13,969 nt of DNA from the NCBI GenBank assembly GCA_017990305.1, contig JAGNOB010000007.1, positions 1,991 to 15,959 on the forward strand, read 5' to 3'. How positions within the stretch are numbered: position 1 is the first letter of the stretch; each line of letters starts with the position of its first letter. Under the pieces are notes generated by a model. It saw nothing but the letters and a program-made list of their open reading frames with translations, did not search any database and had not been told where the DNA came from. The position numbers and the translations under genes were made by a program. Below are positions 1 through 6,946 of this stretch, piece after piece. The DNA comes from Leucobacter sp. Lineage in GTDB: Bacteria > Actinomycetota > Actinomycetes > Actinomycetales > Microbacteriaceae.

Positions 1-381
1 GCCGGGGGCGGCGCGGACGCGCACGCAGCAGAGTTTCAGCAGTGGGAGCTCAAGATGGCGCAGTGCTTCCGCGACAAAGGCCTCGACGTCGAAGACCCCA
101 CGCCAGAGGGCGGCTGGGCAGAGGTCACAGAGGAAATGCAGGCGGTCTCTCCCGAGTGCCAGTCAGAGGTGGGCGAGCCGCCGATCAAAGAGCTGAGTGA
201 GGCCGACAAGCGCGAAGCAGACAAGTCGCGATTCGAGTACGACTCCAAGTTCGGCGAGTGCATGCGCGACCTGGGCTACGACATCGAGGACGCAAAACTT
301 GGCGGGACCTCACCTCGAACCCCCGAGGGCGCGAACAACGCTGACCTCGACACCTGCAGCGAGAAGGCCTTGAGCAAGTAG
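1..381 (+). CDS. Cysteine-repeat protein, probable exported lipoprotein, 5' end missing
   Basis: The frame is open from base 1, so the gene begins upstream; the first internal ATG (55) is not taken as the start. The 126 visible residues are acidic and soluble, with no membrane segment. They contain two related modules: C22 followed by FRDKGLDVEDP and then C53, and C87 followed by MRDLGYDIEDA and then C119. The cysteine spacings are 31 and 32 residues. Small actinobacterial secreted or lipoproteins with a 'C-M-R-x-x-G-x-D-x-x-D' motif often sit beside MacAB-like exporters (from memory). An N-terminal lipobox would lie outside the window and cannot be checked. The adaptor gene starts 49 bases downstream on the same strand, so co-transcription and a partner role in the same envelope system are likely. 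The function is unknown. Confidence 0.75.
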   Translation, partial: AGGGADAHAAEFQQWELKMAQCFRDKGLDVEDPTPEGGWAEVTEEMQAVSPECQSEVGEPPIKELSEADKREADKSRFEYDSKFGECMRDLGYDIEDAKLGGTSPRTPEGANNADLDTCSEKALSK

Positions 382-430
382 ATCGACTGCGCCCCGCAGA
401 TACGTTCCTCCGACCCCGAACGAGTAGGCC

Positions 431-1609
431 ATGAACCCAGCACCTCGCACACCCGACACCGGGCAGCACCACGCCGAAGCACCAGGGGCCGCCGAGCCAC
501 CCGCGGATTCGGCCACCGAGCAACCGAGCCGGCCCGGCCGCGCACGCGCTGTGCTGTGGGGGTCGCTCGCCATCGCCGTGCTCGCCGCCGGCGGCTTTGG
601 CGTGACCTCGCTACTGCAGCCCGCAGACGCCGTCACGCCAGTCAAGCTGCCCGCGGTCGACACCGCGAAGGTCGCCGCCGGCGACCTCACCTCGGAGACG
701 ACGGCGCGGGGCAAACTCCAGTACGCAACCCAGGTCGACGTCGTCGCCACCACGAACGGTGTCCTCACCGAGCTCCCCGCCGCCGGAACACAGCTCACAG
801 CGGGGTCGGTGGCCTACAGGGTCGACGAGAAGCCAGTCGTCGTGCTGTCGGGCGCGATGCCTGCCTGGCGCGATTTCACCGCAGGCATGGAACCCGGCGT
901 GGATATTGAGCAGCTCGAGCGCAACCTGCAATCGTTCGGATACCTCAGCGTTGATCCGTCGCAAGAGTTCAACTGGTACACGAAGTGGGCACTGCACGCC
1001 TGGACAGATTCGCTCGGCCTGAAACCGCAGCAGTCGCTGAGCAAGGACCAGGTGCTGTTCTCCACTCAACCGCTGCAGGTCAACAAGGCGGCAAAGCAGC
1101 TCGGTGACCGGGTCGCCGCCGGTGACACGCTCTTCAGCGCGACAGGCGCAACGAAGGAGGTCCTCGCGCTGCTCACACCAGCGCAAGCCGAGCTCTCCCC
1201 CGTTGGCACGCCAGTCACGATCGAGCTGCCGAACGGCACCTCGACAACGGGCAAAGTTGCGAGCATAGGTGCGGCAGAGGAGGCACCGTCTGACGATCCG
1301 AGTGCGGCGGCGGAGCTGCTGCTGCCCCTGCAGATATCGCTCGACGACCAGGCAACCGCAGAGTCACTCTCACTCGTCAGCGTGACGCTCCGCTTCGGGA
1401 AGGTACTCCGTGAGGGTGTGCTGACGGTGCCGGTCGACGCGCTCGTTCCCGTCGACCAAGAGTCGTTCGCCCTCGAACTGCCGCGGCGCTCCCCCGAGGC
1501 GGACCGCGAGTTCGTACCGGTCGAGGTCGGTGCGTTCGCCTCGGGCACTGTCGAGGTGTCAGGGAAGGGAGTCCGCGAGGGGCTCGAGGTCACGGTGCCC
1601 AAACGATGA
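431..1609 (+). CDS. HlyD/MacA-like efflux adaptor with peptidoglycan-binding domain
   Basis: This 392-residue protein is a membrane-anchored periplasmic-type adaptor expected to couple the ABC transporter encoded next to it to the cell wall space. A Pro/Ala-rich cytoplasmic leader (1-38) precedes one membrane segment at about 41-62. Residues 75-140 form a biotinyl-lipoyl-like start, with VVATTNGVLTEL and a later GDRVAAGDTLFSATG (225-239). Residues about 155-200 look like a PG_binding_1 domain inserted in the position where Gram-negative MacA has its long coiled hairpin. A beta-barrel and C-terminal membrane-proximal part follow (240-392). The start has only a weak GAGTAGG upstream, but the frame fits the membrane-leader layout. 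The stop overlaps the ATPase start in ATGA, indicating translational coupling. The family assignment is firm; the substrate is unknown. Confidence 0.88.
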   Translation: MNPAPRTPDTGQHHAEAPGAAEPPADSATEQPSRPGRARAVLWGSLAIAVLAAGGFGVTSLLQPADAVTPVKLPAVDTAKVAAGDLTSETTARGKLQYATQVDVVATTNGVLTELPAAGTQLTAGSVAYRVDEKPVVVLSGAMPAWRDFTAGMEPGVDIEQLERNLQSFGYLSVDPSQEFNWYTKWALHAWTDSLGLKPQQSLSKDQVLFSTQPLQVNKAAKQLGDRVAAGDTLFSATGATKEVLALLTPAQAELSPVGTPVTIELPNGTSTTGKVASIGAAEEAPSDDPSAAAELLLPLQISLDDQATAESLSLVSVTLRFGKVLREGVLTVPVDALVPVDQESFALELPRRSPEADREFVPVEVGAFASGTVEVSGKGVREGLEVTVPKR

Positions 1610-2295
1610 GTTGCGTGATTCGACTGAGCGGGGTTACCCGCTCGTACGGCCATCCGCCGGTAACTGCGCTCGACGGAGTGAGCATTGAGGTCGCCCCGGG
1701 CGAGTACGTCGCGATCGTCGGCGCGAGTGGCTCCGGGAAATCGACGCTGCTCAACGTCATGGGAACGCTGGACCGGCCGAGTGCTGGCACGGTCGAGATC
1801 GTCGGGATCGACACGACAACGCTGACAGACGTCGAGCTTTCGGCGCTTCGCTCCCAGCACATCGGATTCGTCTTCCAGCAGTTCCACCTCAGGGAGGGTG
1901 TGAGCGCGGTGGAAAACGTCGCCGACGGGCTGCTCTATTCCGGGGTGATCCGCCGCGAGCGAATGCGGCGTGCGCAAGCAATCCTCAACAGAGTAGGTCT
2001 TGGCGAACGCATGCACCACAAACCGCATCAGATGTCCGGCGGCGAGCGCCAGCGTGTTGCGATCGCGCGTGCTGTCGTGAGTGACCCGCCGATCCTGCTC
2101 GCCGATGAGCCGACGGGCAACCTCGACTCTCGGGCGAGCGCGAGCATCATCGAGCTGCTCGACCAACTGCACCAGGCTGGCACGAGCATCGTGATCATCA
2201 CTCACGACCCGAAGATCGCCGCGCAACTTCCACGGCAGATCACCATCAGCGACGGCACTGTCACCGGCGACTCTCGAACGCAGGTCGCAGCGTGA
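1606..2295 (+). CDS. ABC transporter ATPase, MacB/LolD type
   Basis: This is a 229-residue nucleotide-binding subunit that powers the permease encoded immediately downstream. All ABC motifs are intact: Walker A GASGSGKS at 39-46, the Q-loop in FVFQQ (Q91/Q92), signature MSGGE at 143-147, Walker B ILLADE at 163-168, the D-loop in GNLDS, and the switch histidine H200 in IITHD. The length and the FQQFHL segment after the Q-loop match the MacB/LolD/FtsE branch, which drives mechanotransmission or envelope export rather than import. The start ATG overlaps the adaptor stop (ATGA), and the stop overlaps the permease start (GTGA), so the three genes are coupled. The ATPase family is certain. The exported compound could be an antimicrobial peptide, lipid or lipoprotein, and the sequence does not decide. 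Confidence 0.95.
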   Translation: MSCVIRLSGVTRSYGHPPVTALDGVSIEVAPGEYVAIVGASGSGKSTLLNVMGTLDRPSAGTVEIVGIDTTTLTDVELSALRSQHIGFVFQQFHLREGVSAVENVADGLLYSGVIRRERMRRAQAILNRVGLGERMHHKPHQMSGGERQRVAIARAVVSDPPILLADEPTGNLDSRASASIIELLDQLHQAGTSIVIITHDPKIAAQLPRQITISDGTVTGDSRTQVAA

Positions 2296-3497
2296 ACGCG
2301 GCGGCCGAGCGGGCACCGCTGCGCCGGTCCCGGCTGCGACCAGCCGACCTGTTCGGTCTCGGCACCGCCGGGATCCGAGCGCGGCCGCTGCGCGCGGTGC
2401 TCTCAGCGCTGGGCATCGCGATTGGCGTCGCGGCGATGGTCGCCGTGCTCGGCATTTCGGCGTCGAGCCAAGCAAAACTCGAGGCACAGCTCTCAAGTCT
2501 CGGCACGAATCTGCTGAGCGCCGTTGCCGCGGACGGCGGGAACGCGGCCGGACCGCTCCCGCACAACGCGGCGGATCGCCTCGCGCGACTTCCCGGAGTG
2601 ACGGCGACCGCGGCGGTCGGCACGCTCACCGACACTTCCGTCTACCGGAACCAGTTCGTCGATCCGCAGCGCACCGGCGGCGTGACCGTCGCGGCCGTCG
2701 ACACTGCGTTTCTCGAGGTTGTCGCCGGCGACATGCTGTCGGGGTCGTGGTTCGACGCCACAACATCAGCGTTCCCGACTGCGGTGCTCGGTTTCGAGGC
2801 TGCGTCACGCCTCGGCACCGTCGAGCCGGGCTCGAACGTCTGGCTCGGCGACACACTTGTGACGGTGATCGGCATCCTCGAGCCACTCAGCCTCGCCCCC
2901 GAATACGACAGCGCGGCGCTCATCGGTTCCAGGGTCGCGGAGGCACAGTTCGGGTGGGACGGGCACCCGTCGGTTGTCATGCAGCGCGCAACCGAGGCCG
3001 AGCTTGAGACCGTGCGCGAGCTCACCCCTGCAGCCATCCACCCGCAGCAGCCCGGCGCAGTCAGCGTCTCACGGCCCTCCGACGCGCTCGCCGCACAGCA
3101 GGCCGTCGACGACGTGTTCACGAGCATGCTCGTCGGGCTCGGCTCAATTTCGCTCCTCGTTGGCGCGATTGGGGTGGCAAACACCATGGTGATCTCTGTC
3201 ATCGAGCGGCGCAAAGAGATCGGTCTGCGGCGGGCCCTCGGAGCCACCCGTCGGCACATCCGCCTGCAGTTCGTCACCGAGGCGCTCGTTCTGTCGGGTC
3301 TCGGCGGGCTCGCCGGTGTGGTCATCGGCGCCGGTGTCACCCTCGGAGTTGCGTTTGCCAACGGATGGACGCCCGTCGTGTCTGCACCTGTTGCGGGTAT
3401 CGCCGTGCTCGCGACGCTGCTCGTCGGGGCGGTCGCTGGGCTGTACCCTGCCGTGCGCGCGTCGCGGACACCCCCGACGGCCGCACTCAGCGGGTAG
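2292..3497 (+). CDS. ABC transporter permease, MacB/FtsX family
   Basis: This 401-residue membrane subunit has the standard MacB topology. TM1 at about 35-56 is followed by a large extracytoplasmic domain (about 57-277), then TM2 (278-303), TM3 (330-355) and TM4 (363-387). The cytoplasmic loop ERRKEIGLRRALGATRRHI (305-323) and the tail YPAVRASRTPPTAAL are the family hallmarks that contact the ATPase. The extracytoplasmic part matches a MacB periplasmic core domain. Translation starts at GTG 2292, whose last bases are the ATPase stop, which fixes the start. It is the last gene of the efflux operon and is followed 11 bases later by a strong hairpin. The gene looks complete. With the upstream adaptor it forms a tripartite-like export unit adapted to a Gram-positive envelope. 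Confidence 0.93.
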   Translation: MNAAAERAPLRRSRLRPADLFGLGTAGIRARPLRAVLSALGIAIGVAAMVAVLGISASSQAKLEAQLSSLGTNLLSAVAADGGNAAGPLPHNAADRLARLPGVTATAAVGTLTDTSVYRNQFVDPQRTGGVTVAAVDTAFLEVVAGDMLSGSWFDATTSAFPTAVLGFEAASRLGTVEPGSNVWLGDTLVTVIGILEPLSLAPEYDSAALIGSRVAEAQFGWDGHPSVVMQRATEAELETVRELTPAAIHPQQPGAVSVSRPSDALAAQQAVDDVFTSMLVGLGSISLLVGAIGVANTMVISVIERRKEIGLRRALGATRRHIRLQFVTEALVLSGLGGLAGVVIGAGVTLGVAFANGWTPVVSAPVAGIAVLATLLVGAVAGLYPAVRASRTPPTAALSG

Positions 3498-3508
3498 CGG
3501 CTGCTCGG

Positions 3509-3540
3509 CAACGGGGCGGCCGGTGGCGGCCGCCCCGTTG
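3509..3540. terminator. Bidirectional hairpin terminator
   Basis: Perfect 13-bp inverted repeat: CAACGGGGCGGCC (3509-3521), loop GGTGGC, GGCCGCCCCGTTG (3528-3540). It lies in the 45-base gap between the convergent stops of the permease (3497) and the enolase-superfamily gene (3543), so it can serve both transcripts. No T-run follows on either strand, which is common for terminators in high-GC actinobacteria. Confidence 0.8.
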
Positions 3541-3542
3541 GG

Positions 3543-4643
3543 CTACTGGAATTCGGCGAGTACCGTCAGCAGCGACTCGTCAACCGTGATGCCAAGGCCT
3601 GGCCTCGTCAACGCGCTCCCTCGCCCAGCAGTCGAGCGCGGCTCGTAGCCTGCGACGTGTTCGTTCGTCCAGTCGTTCATAAACGACACGTTGAAGAGTT
3701 TCTCCGGCGCGGTTGTTGCGGCAAGGTGACTCACCGCCGCGGAGGTGATGTCACCACCCCAGGTGTCCTCCATCGACACTTTCAGGCCGAGGCTCTGCGC
3801 GGCGTCACGGAGCTGAAGCGCGCGGCTGAACCCGCCGACTCGCGAATACTTCAGGTTGATCGCCGAGACACCAGCCTCGTGCTTCGCCCTGTAGAGGTCG
3901 TCGAGCGTGACAATGCACTCGTCAAGGATCAGCTGCTGCGGGATGTGCTTCGCGACAAGCAGGTTGTTATCGAGGCCACGGCAGGGCTCCTCGATGTACA
4001 CCGGAATGTCGCCAATCAGGCGCGCGGCTTTGATGGCGTCGTGGACATCCCAGCCACCGTTCGAGTCTGCGATCACGATCACGTCGTCGGGAACCGCCTC
4101 AACCACTGTGCGGGTGCGGGCCGCATCGAGTTCGGGCTCATTGCCGACCTTCAGCTGGAATCGCCTGATGCCCTCCGCGATGCGCGCTTCGACGAAACCG
4201 GCCATGCGCTCGGGAGATCCCAGAGGTACCGCCTCATAGAGCGGGAAGTCCGGGGTCTGGATGCCGCCCGCGAGCTGCGAGATCGGTTGCCCTGTCGCCT
4301 GCCCGAGCACATCCCAGAGCGCAATGTCGATCGGGCTCTTGGCCGCGCGCTGTTCAAGGAGCACCCCGTCCATGAGCTGCAGCGCGCCGCGGATGTTCAG
4401 CGCATCCTGCCCGAGAAGCGCGGGAGCGAGTTCGGCGATGCCAGCACGCACCCCGGCCGCGAACGCCGGAAGATACGTGCTGCCAAGCGTGCACACCTCA
4501 CCCCATCCGGTGATGCCTGCGTCGGTTTCGATCGCGACGACAGTTGATTGCTGGGCTGCGGCGGCCCGTCCGCCAGACATAACGTACGTTCCGTGGCGGT
4601 AGGTGAGTTCGTAGCCGTACACCTTCACTCCGGTGATGTTCAT
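3543..4643 (-). CDS. Enolase-superfamily enzyme, MLE subgroup (possible hydroxyproline dehydratase/epimerase)
   Basis: This 366-residue protein has the mandelate racemase/muconate lactonizing fold: a capping domain (1-125) and a barrel (about 130-350). Seen metal ligands are D193 (IADSNGG), E218 (IEEP) and D241 (LDE). The acid/base pair is K165 (end of strand 2) and K265 in NLKYSRVGG. The family's usual K-x-K at strand 2 reads Q163-L-K165 here. Known activities of the subgroup include muconate cycloisomerase, N-acylamino acid racemase, dipeptide epimerase and cis-3-hydroxy-L-proline dehydratase. I favour a hydroxyproline-type or amino-acid-derivative substrate because of the neighbours, but this is inference. 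The start is ATG 4643, preceded by GGAGGTT (4650-4656) at 6-base spacing. A longer frame to 4784 lacks such a site and would place the palindrome inside the gene. It is divergent from a GntR regulator that probably controls it. Confidence 0.88.
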   Translation of the reverse strand: MNITGVKVYGYELTYRHGTYVMSGGRAAAAQQSTVVAIETDAGITGWGEVCTLGSTYLPAFAAGVRAGIAELAPALLGQDALNIRGALQLMDGVLLEQRAAKSPIDIALWDVLGQATGQPISQLAGGIQTPDFPLYEAVPLGSPERMAGFVEARIAEGIRRFQLKVGNEPELDAARTRTVVEAVPDDVIVIADSNGGWDVHDAIKAARLIGDIPVYIEEPCRGLDNNLLVAKHIPQQLILDECIVTLDDLYRAKHEAGVSAINLKYSRVGGFSRALQLRDAAQSLGLKVSMEDTWGGDITSAAVSHLAATTAPEKLFNVSFMNDWTNEHVAGYEPRSTAGRGSALTRPGLGITVDESLLTVLAEFQ

Positions 4644-4649
4644 GGGTGG

Positions 4650-4656
4650 AACCTCC
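4650..4656 (-). promoter_or_regulatory. Ribosome binding site deciding the enolase-family start
   Basis: GGAGGTT on the minus strand, six bases before ATG 4643. It is the reason the shorter protein is chosen over the in-frame start at 4784. Confidence 0.75.
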
Positions 4657-4674
4657 GTGTCGGTTCGACGCGGA

Positions 4675-4692
4675 CGGAACACCTGTGTTCCG
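4675..4692. promoter_or_regulatory. Palindromic operator candidate
   Basis: Perfect inverted repeat CGGAACAC-CT-GTGTTCCG in the 215-base divergent region between the enolase-family gene and the GntR gene, 31 bases upstream of the enzyme start. The size and symmetry suit a dimeric GntR/FCD regulator. The right arm plus flank (12 bases, 4683-4694) recurs upstream of the first amidohydrolase. Binding by the adjacent regulator is inferred from position only. Confidence 0.6.
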
Positions 4693-4858
4693 CGGCCCGC
4701 AAGAGCGATGTCATCATCCGATCTAAGCACCGAACCTGCTTCGAACACTAGCGGCCAGCCTCCAGGATGCCGCGAACCACGCACCTCGCCGCAGGGCTTG
4801 CCCAGATCAACGAGAAGATAGAGTTTCTTCCATTACCCAGGAGAGAGGGGGACGTCCA

Positions 4859-5587
4859 GTGATCGAAATGCTGCGGATGCCGCCAACAACGCTGCGCGAG
4901 CAAGCCCTCGCTCAGCTCCGTGCGCTGCTCGTCTCCGGAGACCTCAAACCAGGTGAAGTGTATTCGGCGTCGGCAATCGCAGCAGAGCTGGGCGTCTCAC
5001 ACGGCCCTGTCCGTGAAGCCATGCTCGCCCTTGTCAACGACGGCATGATGGAGGCCGTGCGTGGTCGCGGGTATCGCGTCGTGACAATTAGCCGCCGGGA
5101 CCGAGAGAACATCGCGGAGATTCGCACGCTCCTCGAGGTGCCCTCGATGGTGAAGCTCGCCGGTTCCCCCCGGGTGCGCGAGCGGGAGGCGGCGTTCTCG
5201 GCGATCGTCGAGAAGTTCTTCGCGGCAGCCGAGCAGGAAGACATTATCGCGTTCTTCGACGCCGACCGGGAGTTCCATCTCGGTCTCCTCGCGCTCCTCG
5301 ACAACGATCGGCTCACGGAGTTCATCGGAACGCTTCGCGATCAGACCCGCCAGTACGGTATCTACGAGCTCGCCGTGCGCGGGGAGCTCACGGACTCAGC
5401 GCAAGACCACCGCGACATTCTCGACGCGCTGCTCGCCGGTGACCGGGCTGCGGTCGAGCGGCTGATGCAGGAGCACCTCGAATATCTCCGTTGGAGCAGG
5501 TGGAGTTCGCTTGATATCAAGGTGGCGCCCATCGCTGAGCCTGTCGTGCCCGCGACAGGCGCCACCGAAACGATCGCTAGCGAATAA
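4859..5587 (+). CDS. GntR-family regulator, FCD (FadR-C) subfamily
   Basis: This 242-residue protein is a DNA-binding metabolite sensor. The winged helix is at about 10-78, with AIAAELGVSHGPVREAML as the helix-turn-helix and VRGRGYRV as the wing. The all-helical FCD sensor (about 85-212) shows the typical metal set D136, H140 (ADREFH), H184 (AQDHRD) and H206 (MQEHL), so it should bind a metal-coordinated carboxylate effector. The tail 218-242 is Ala/Pro/Val-rich and looks like an extension. GTG 4859 is preceded by GGAGAGAGGGGG at good spacing; ATG 4868 is an alternative only three codons in. The gene diverges from the enolase-family enzyme, with a palindrome between them, which suggests auto-regulation and control of that enzyme. 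Its last 11 bases overlap the end of the convergent amidohydrolase gene. The effector is unknown, probably the enzyme's substrate or product. Confidence 0.92.
   Translation: MIEMLRMPPTTLREQALAQLRALLVSGDLKPGEVYSASAIAAELGVSHGPVREAMLALVNDGMMEAVRGRGYRVVTISRRDRENIAEIRTLLEVPSMVKLAGSPRVREREAAFSAIVEKFFAAAEQEDIIAFFDADREFHLGLLALLDNDRLTEFIGTLRDQTRQYGIYELAVRGELTDSAQDHRDILDALLAGDRAAVERLMQEHLEYLRWSRWSSLDIKVAPIAEPVVPATGATETIASE
5521..5566. terminator. Nested hairpin at the gntR / amidohydrolase overlap
   Basis: Inner arms GCCTGTCG (5539-5546) and CGACAGGC (5553-5560) enclose a 6-base loop. Outer arms GGTGGC (5521-5526) and GCCACC (5561-5566) extend the stem with a bulge on one side. It lies inside the 3' end of the GntR coding sequence and 17 bases past the minus-strand amidohydrolase stop, so it may terminate that gene. 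There is no T-run. Confidence 0.4.
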
Positions 5588-6761
5588 CGCGACCGGCTTG
5601 CACGACCGCGAGCCGCGCGGCGGGCTCTGACAGTGCACCCGCGAGTTCGAGCGGGTTCTCCGAGAGGAGGAGTGCGTCGCCGTAGCTCCCGGTGGTGAGC
5701 GAGCCTGCTCGGGGATCCCCGATGAGCTGGGCATTCACTGCGGTGAGCGAGTGGATCGTCGCAGCGGCCCCGCTCGCGTCAGCTTGCAGCCGGACGCCAC
5801 GCAGCTGATCGTCCTCGAGATCGCCCATAAGGTCGCTGCCGAAACCTACGCTCACGCCGGCGGCGAGCGCGATCTGCACAGCCTCCTGCCCCTTCGACAG
5901 CACCTCGGAGTTCTTGGCGAGGGAGATCTCGTTGAGACCGATCTCGGCACCCCGGCGATCCATCGCGTCGTAGGCGGCGAGCGTCGGCACGAGGAACGCA
6001 CCACGATCCGCCATTGCGGTTGCTGTGGCCGCATCGATGAGGTTGCCGTGCTCGATCGAGCGAACCCCGTTCTCGATGGAGTGCATCACTGCTTCGGACG
6101 AGTAGGCGTGTGCAGCAACGTAACTGCCACGGCGGCCAGCTTCCTCGGTGACGACGCGCACCTCCTCAGGCGAATACTGTGGAATTGGCAGCGGATCAGC
6201 GAGCGAAAACACTCCACCGCTTGTCATGATCTTGATCGCGTGCGCGCCGGTGCGCAGCCGATTGCGAACCGCGAGCCGGAGCGCTTCGACACCGTCAACG
6301 ACCTCGCACATGTGGCCGTGTGAGAAGCAAATATCAACGTGTTCCGAACGCGGGTCGCCGTGGCCGCCGGTCTGGCTGAGGGCGGGCCCCGTGAATAGGT
6401 AGCGAGGCGAGTCGAAGAGTGAGGCATCGATCGCGCGAGCGAGCCCGATGTCGCCGCCTGCGACGTCGCGGACGGTCGTGAACCCGCGGCGAAGTGCTTT
6501 CTCGAGCCGGCGCGTGCCATTGATCGCGGCGTAGCTCAGCGGGCCACGCTCGTTTTCGAGCCCGTCCATGCTCGTCGCGTACGCGTGGAAGTGTGCATCG
6601 ATGAAGCCGGGGAGGAGCCAGCCGCCGCTCCCGTCAAGCGTCTCCGCGTCCGGTGCCGGCACGTCAGCGACCAGGCCATCGACGATGTGCAGGTCTTGCA
6701 GGGAGAAATCGGCCCCATTCCATACCTGCGCCCCAAGAATCGAAAGCGATTGTGCCTTCAC
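5577..6761 (-). CDS. Metal-dependent amidohydrolase, prolidase-like (copy 1)
   Basis: This 394-residue cytoplasmic enzyme of the amidohydrolase superfamily is in the imidazolonepropionase/Xaa-Pro dipeptidase-like branch. It is expected to hydrolyse an amide bond in a dipeptide or N-acyl amino acid at a binuclear metal site. Visible ligands are H57-x-H59 (DAHFHAY), K177 (AIKIMTSGG, the bridging carbamylated lysine), H218, H238 (IEHGN) and D310 (GFGSD). An N-terminal beta sandwich (1-50) is completed by the C-terminal segment 360-394. The start is GTG 6761, chosen because GAGGAGG sits six bases upstream. The open frame to 6947 would run into the divergent peptidase start. The gene is divergent from the M17 peptidase and overlaps the GntR 3' end by 11 bases. 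A second copy lies at 8321-9511. The substrate is unknown; Xaa-Pro or Xaa-basic dipeptides are family precedents. Confidence 0.9.
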   Translation of the reverse strand: MKAQSLSILGAQVWNGADFSLQDLHIVDGLVADVPAPDAETLDGSGGWLLPGFIDAHFHAYATSMDGLENERGPLSYAAINGTRRLEKALRRGFTTVRDVAGGDIGLARAIDASLFDSPRYLFTGPALSQTGGHGDPRSEHVDICFSHGHMCEVVDGVEALRLAVRNRLRTGAHAIKIMTSGGVFSLADPLPIPQYSPEEVRVVTEEAGRRGSYVAAHAYSSEAVMHSIENGVRSIEHGNLIDAATATAMADRGAFLVPTLAAYDAMDRRGAEIGLNEISLAKNSEVLSKGQEAVQIALAAGVSVGFGSDLMGDLEDDQLRGVRLQADASGAAATIHSLTAVNAQLIGDPRAGSLTTGSYGDALLLSENPLELAGALSEPAARLAVVQAGRVIR

Positions 6762-6767
6762 CTGTGT

Positions 6768-6774
6768 CCTCCTC
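6768..6774 (-). promoter_or_regulatory. Ribosome binding site deciding a GTG start
   Basis: GAGGAGG on the minus strand, six bases before GTG 6761. It selects this start for amidohydrolase copy 1 over the upstream ATG at 6947. Confidence 0.75.
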
Positions 6775-6782
6775 GTACGTAA

Positions 6783-6804
6783 GGTTCGCGCGCTGTGTTC
6801 CGCG
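6783..6804. promoter_or_regulatory. Possible operator related to the 4675-4692 palindrome
   Basis: GGTTCG-CGCG-CTGTGTTCCGCG lies 22 bases upstream of the amidohydrolase copy 1 start. The same elements occur at 4662-4694 as GGTTCG-A-CGCG, ten further bases, then CTGTGTTCCGCG. The left palindrome arm is missing here, so binding would be weaker or different. Confidence 0.35.
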
Positions 6805-6864
6805 CTACATGCATTGTTGCAGCTTGGCGCTCTCGGCAGGCGTGCGAACCACTCCCGCCGCTGA

Positions 6865-6879
6865 TGTGCAGCGTGCACA
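6865..6879. promoter_or_regulatory. Inverted repeat TGTGCA-GCG-TGCACA, operator candidate
   Basis: Perfect 6-3-6 inverted repeat in the 185-base divergent region between amidohydrolase copy 1 and the M17 peptidase. It sits about 20 bases before CATAGT (6900-6905), a possible -10 element for the peptidase. No convincing -35 was found. The protein that might bind it is unknown. Confidence 0.4.
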
Positions 6880-6946
6880 GTCGACATCGGCCGCTGCGCC
6901 ATAGTGTGGCTCAGAGCCCAGGAAAGCTGGCCGAAAGGAACGAACA

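Noticed and set aside
1066..2496. Long minus-strand open frame (476 residues) opposite the adaptor and ATPase genes
   Set aside because: It is antisense to genes with complete ABC motifs, spans two of them, and its Arg/Ser/Ala-rich composition is typical of a high-GC shadow frame.
3657..4547. Plus-strand frame (296 residues) across the enolase-family gene
   Set aside because: It is a mirror frame of the real gene, has no recognisable domain, and crosses the coding sequence that holds the catalytic residues.
4644..4784. N-terminal extension of the enolase-family protein
   Set aside because: The extra 47 residues do not fit the family start, lack a ribosome site and would place the palindrome in coding sequence.
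4798..4824. TTGCCC-N15-TAGAGT as a promoter for the GntR gene
   Set aside because: The spacer is short and both boxes are weak, so this is not enough to call it.
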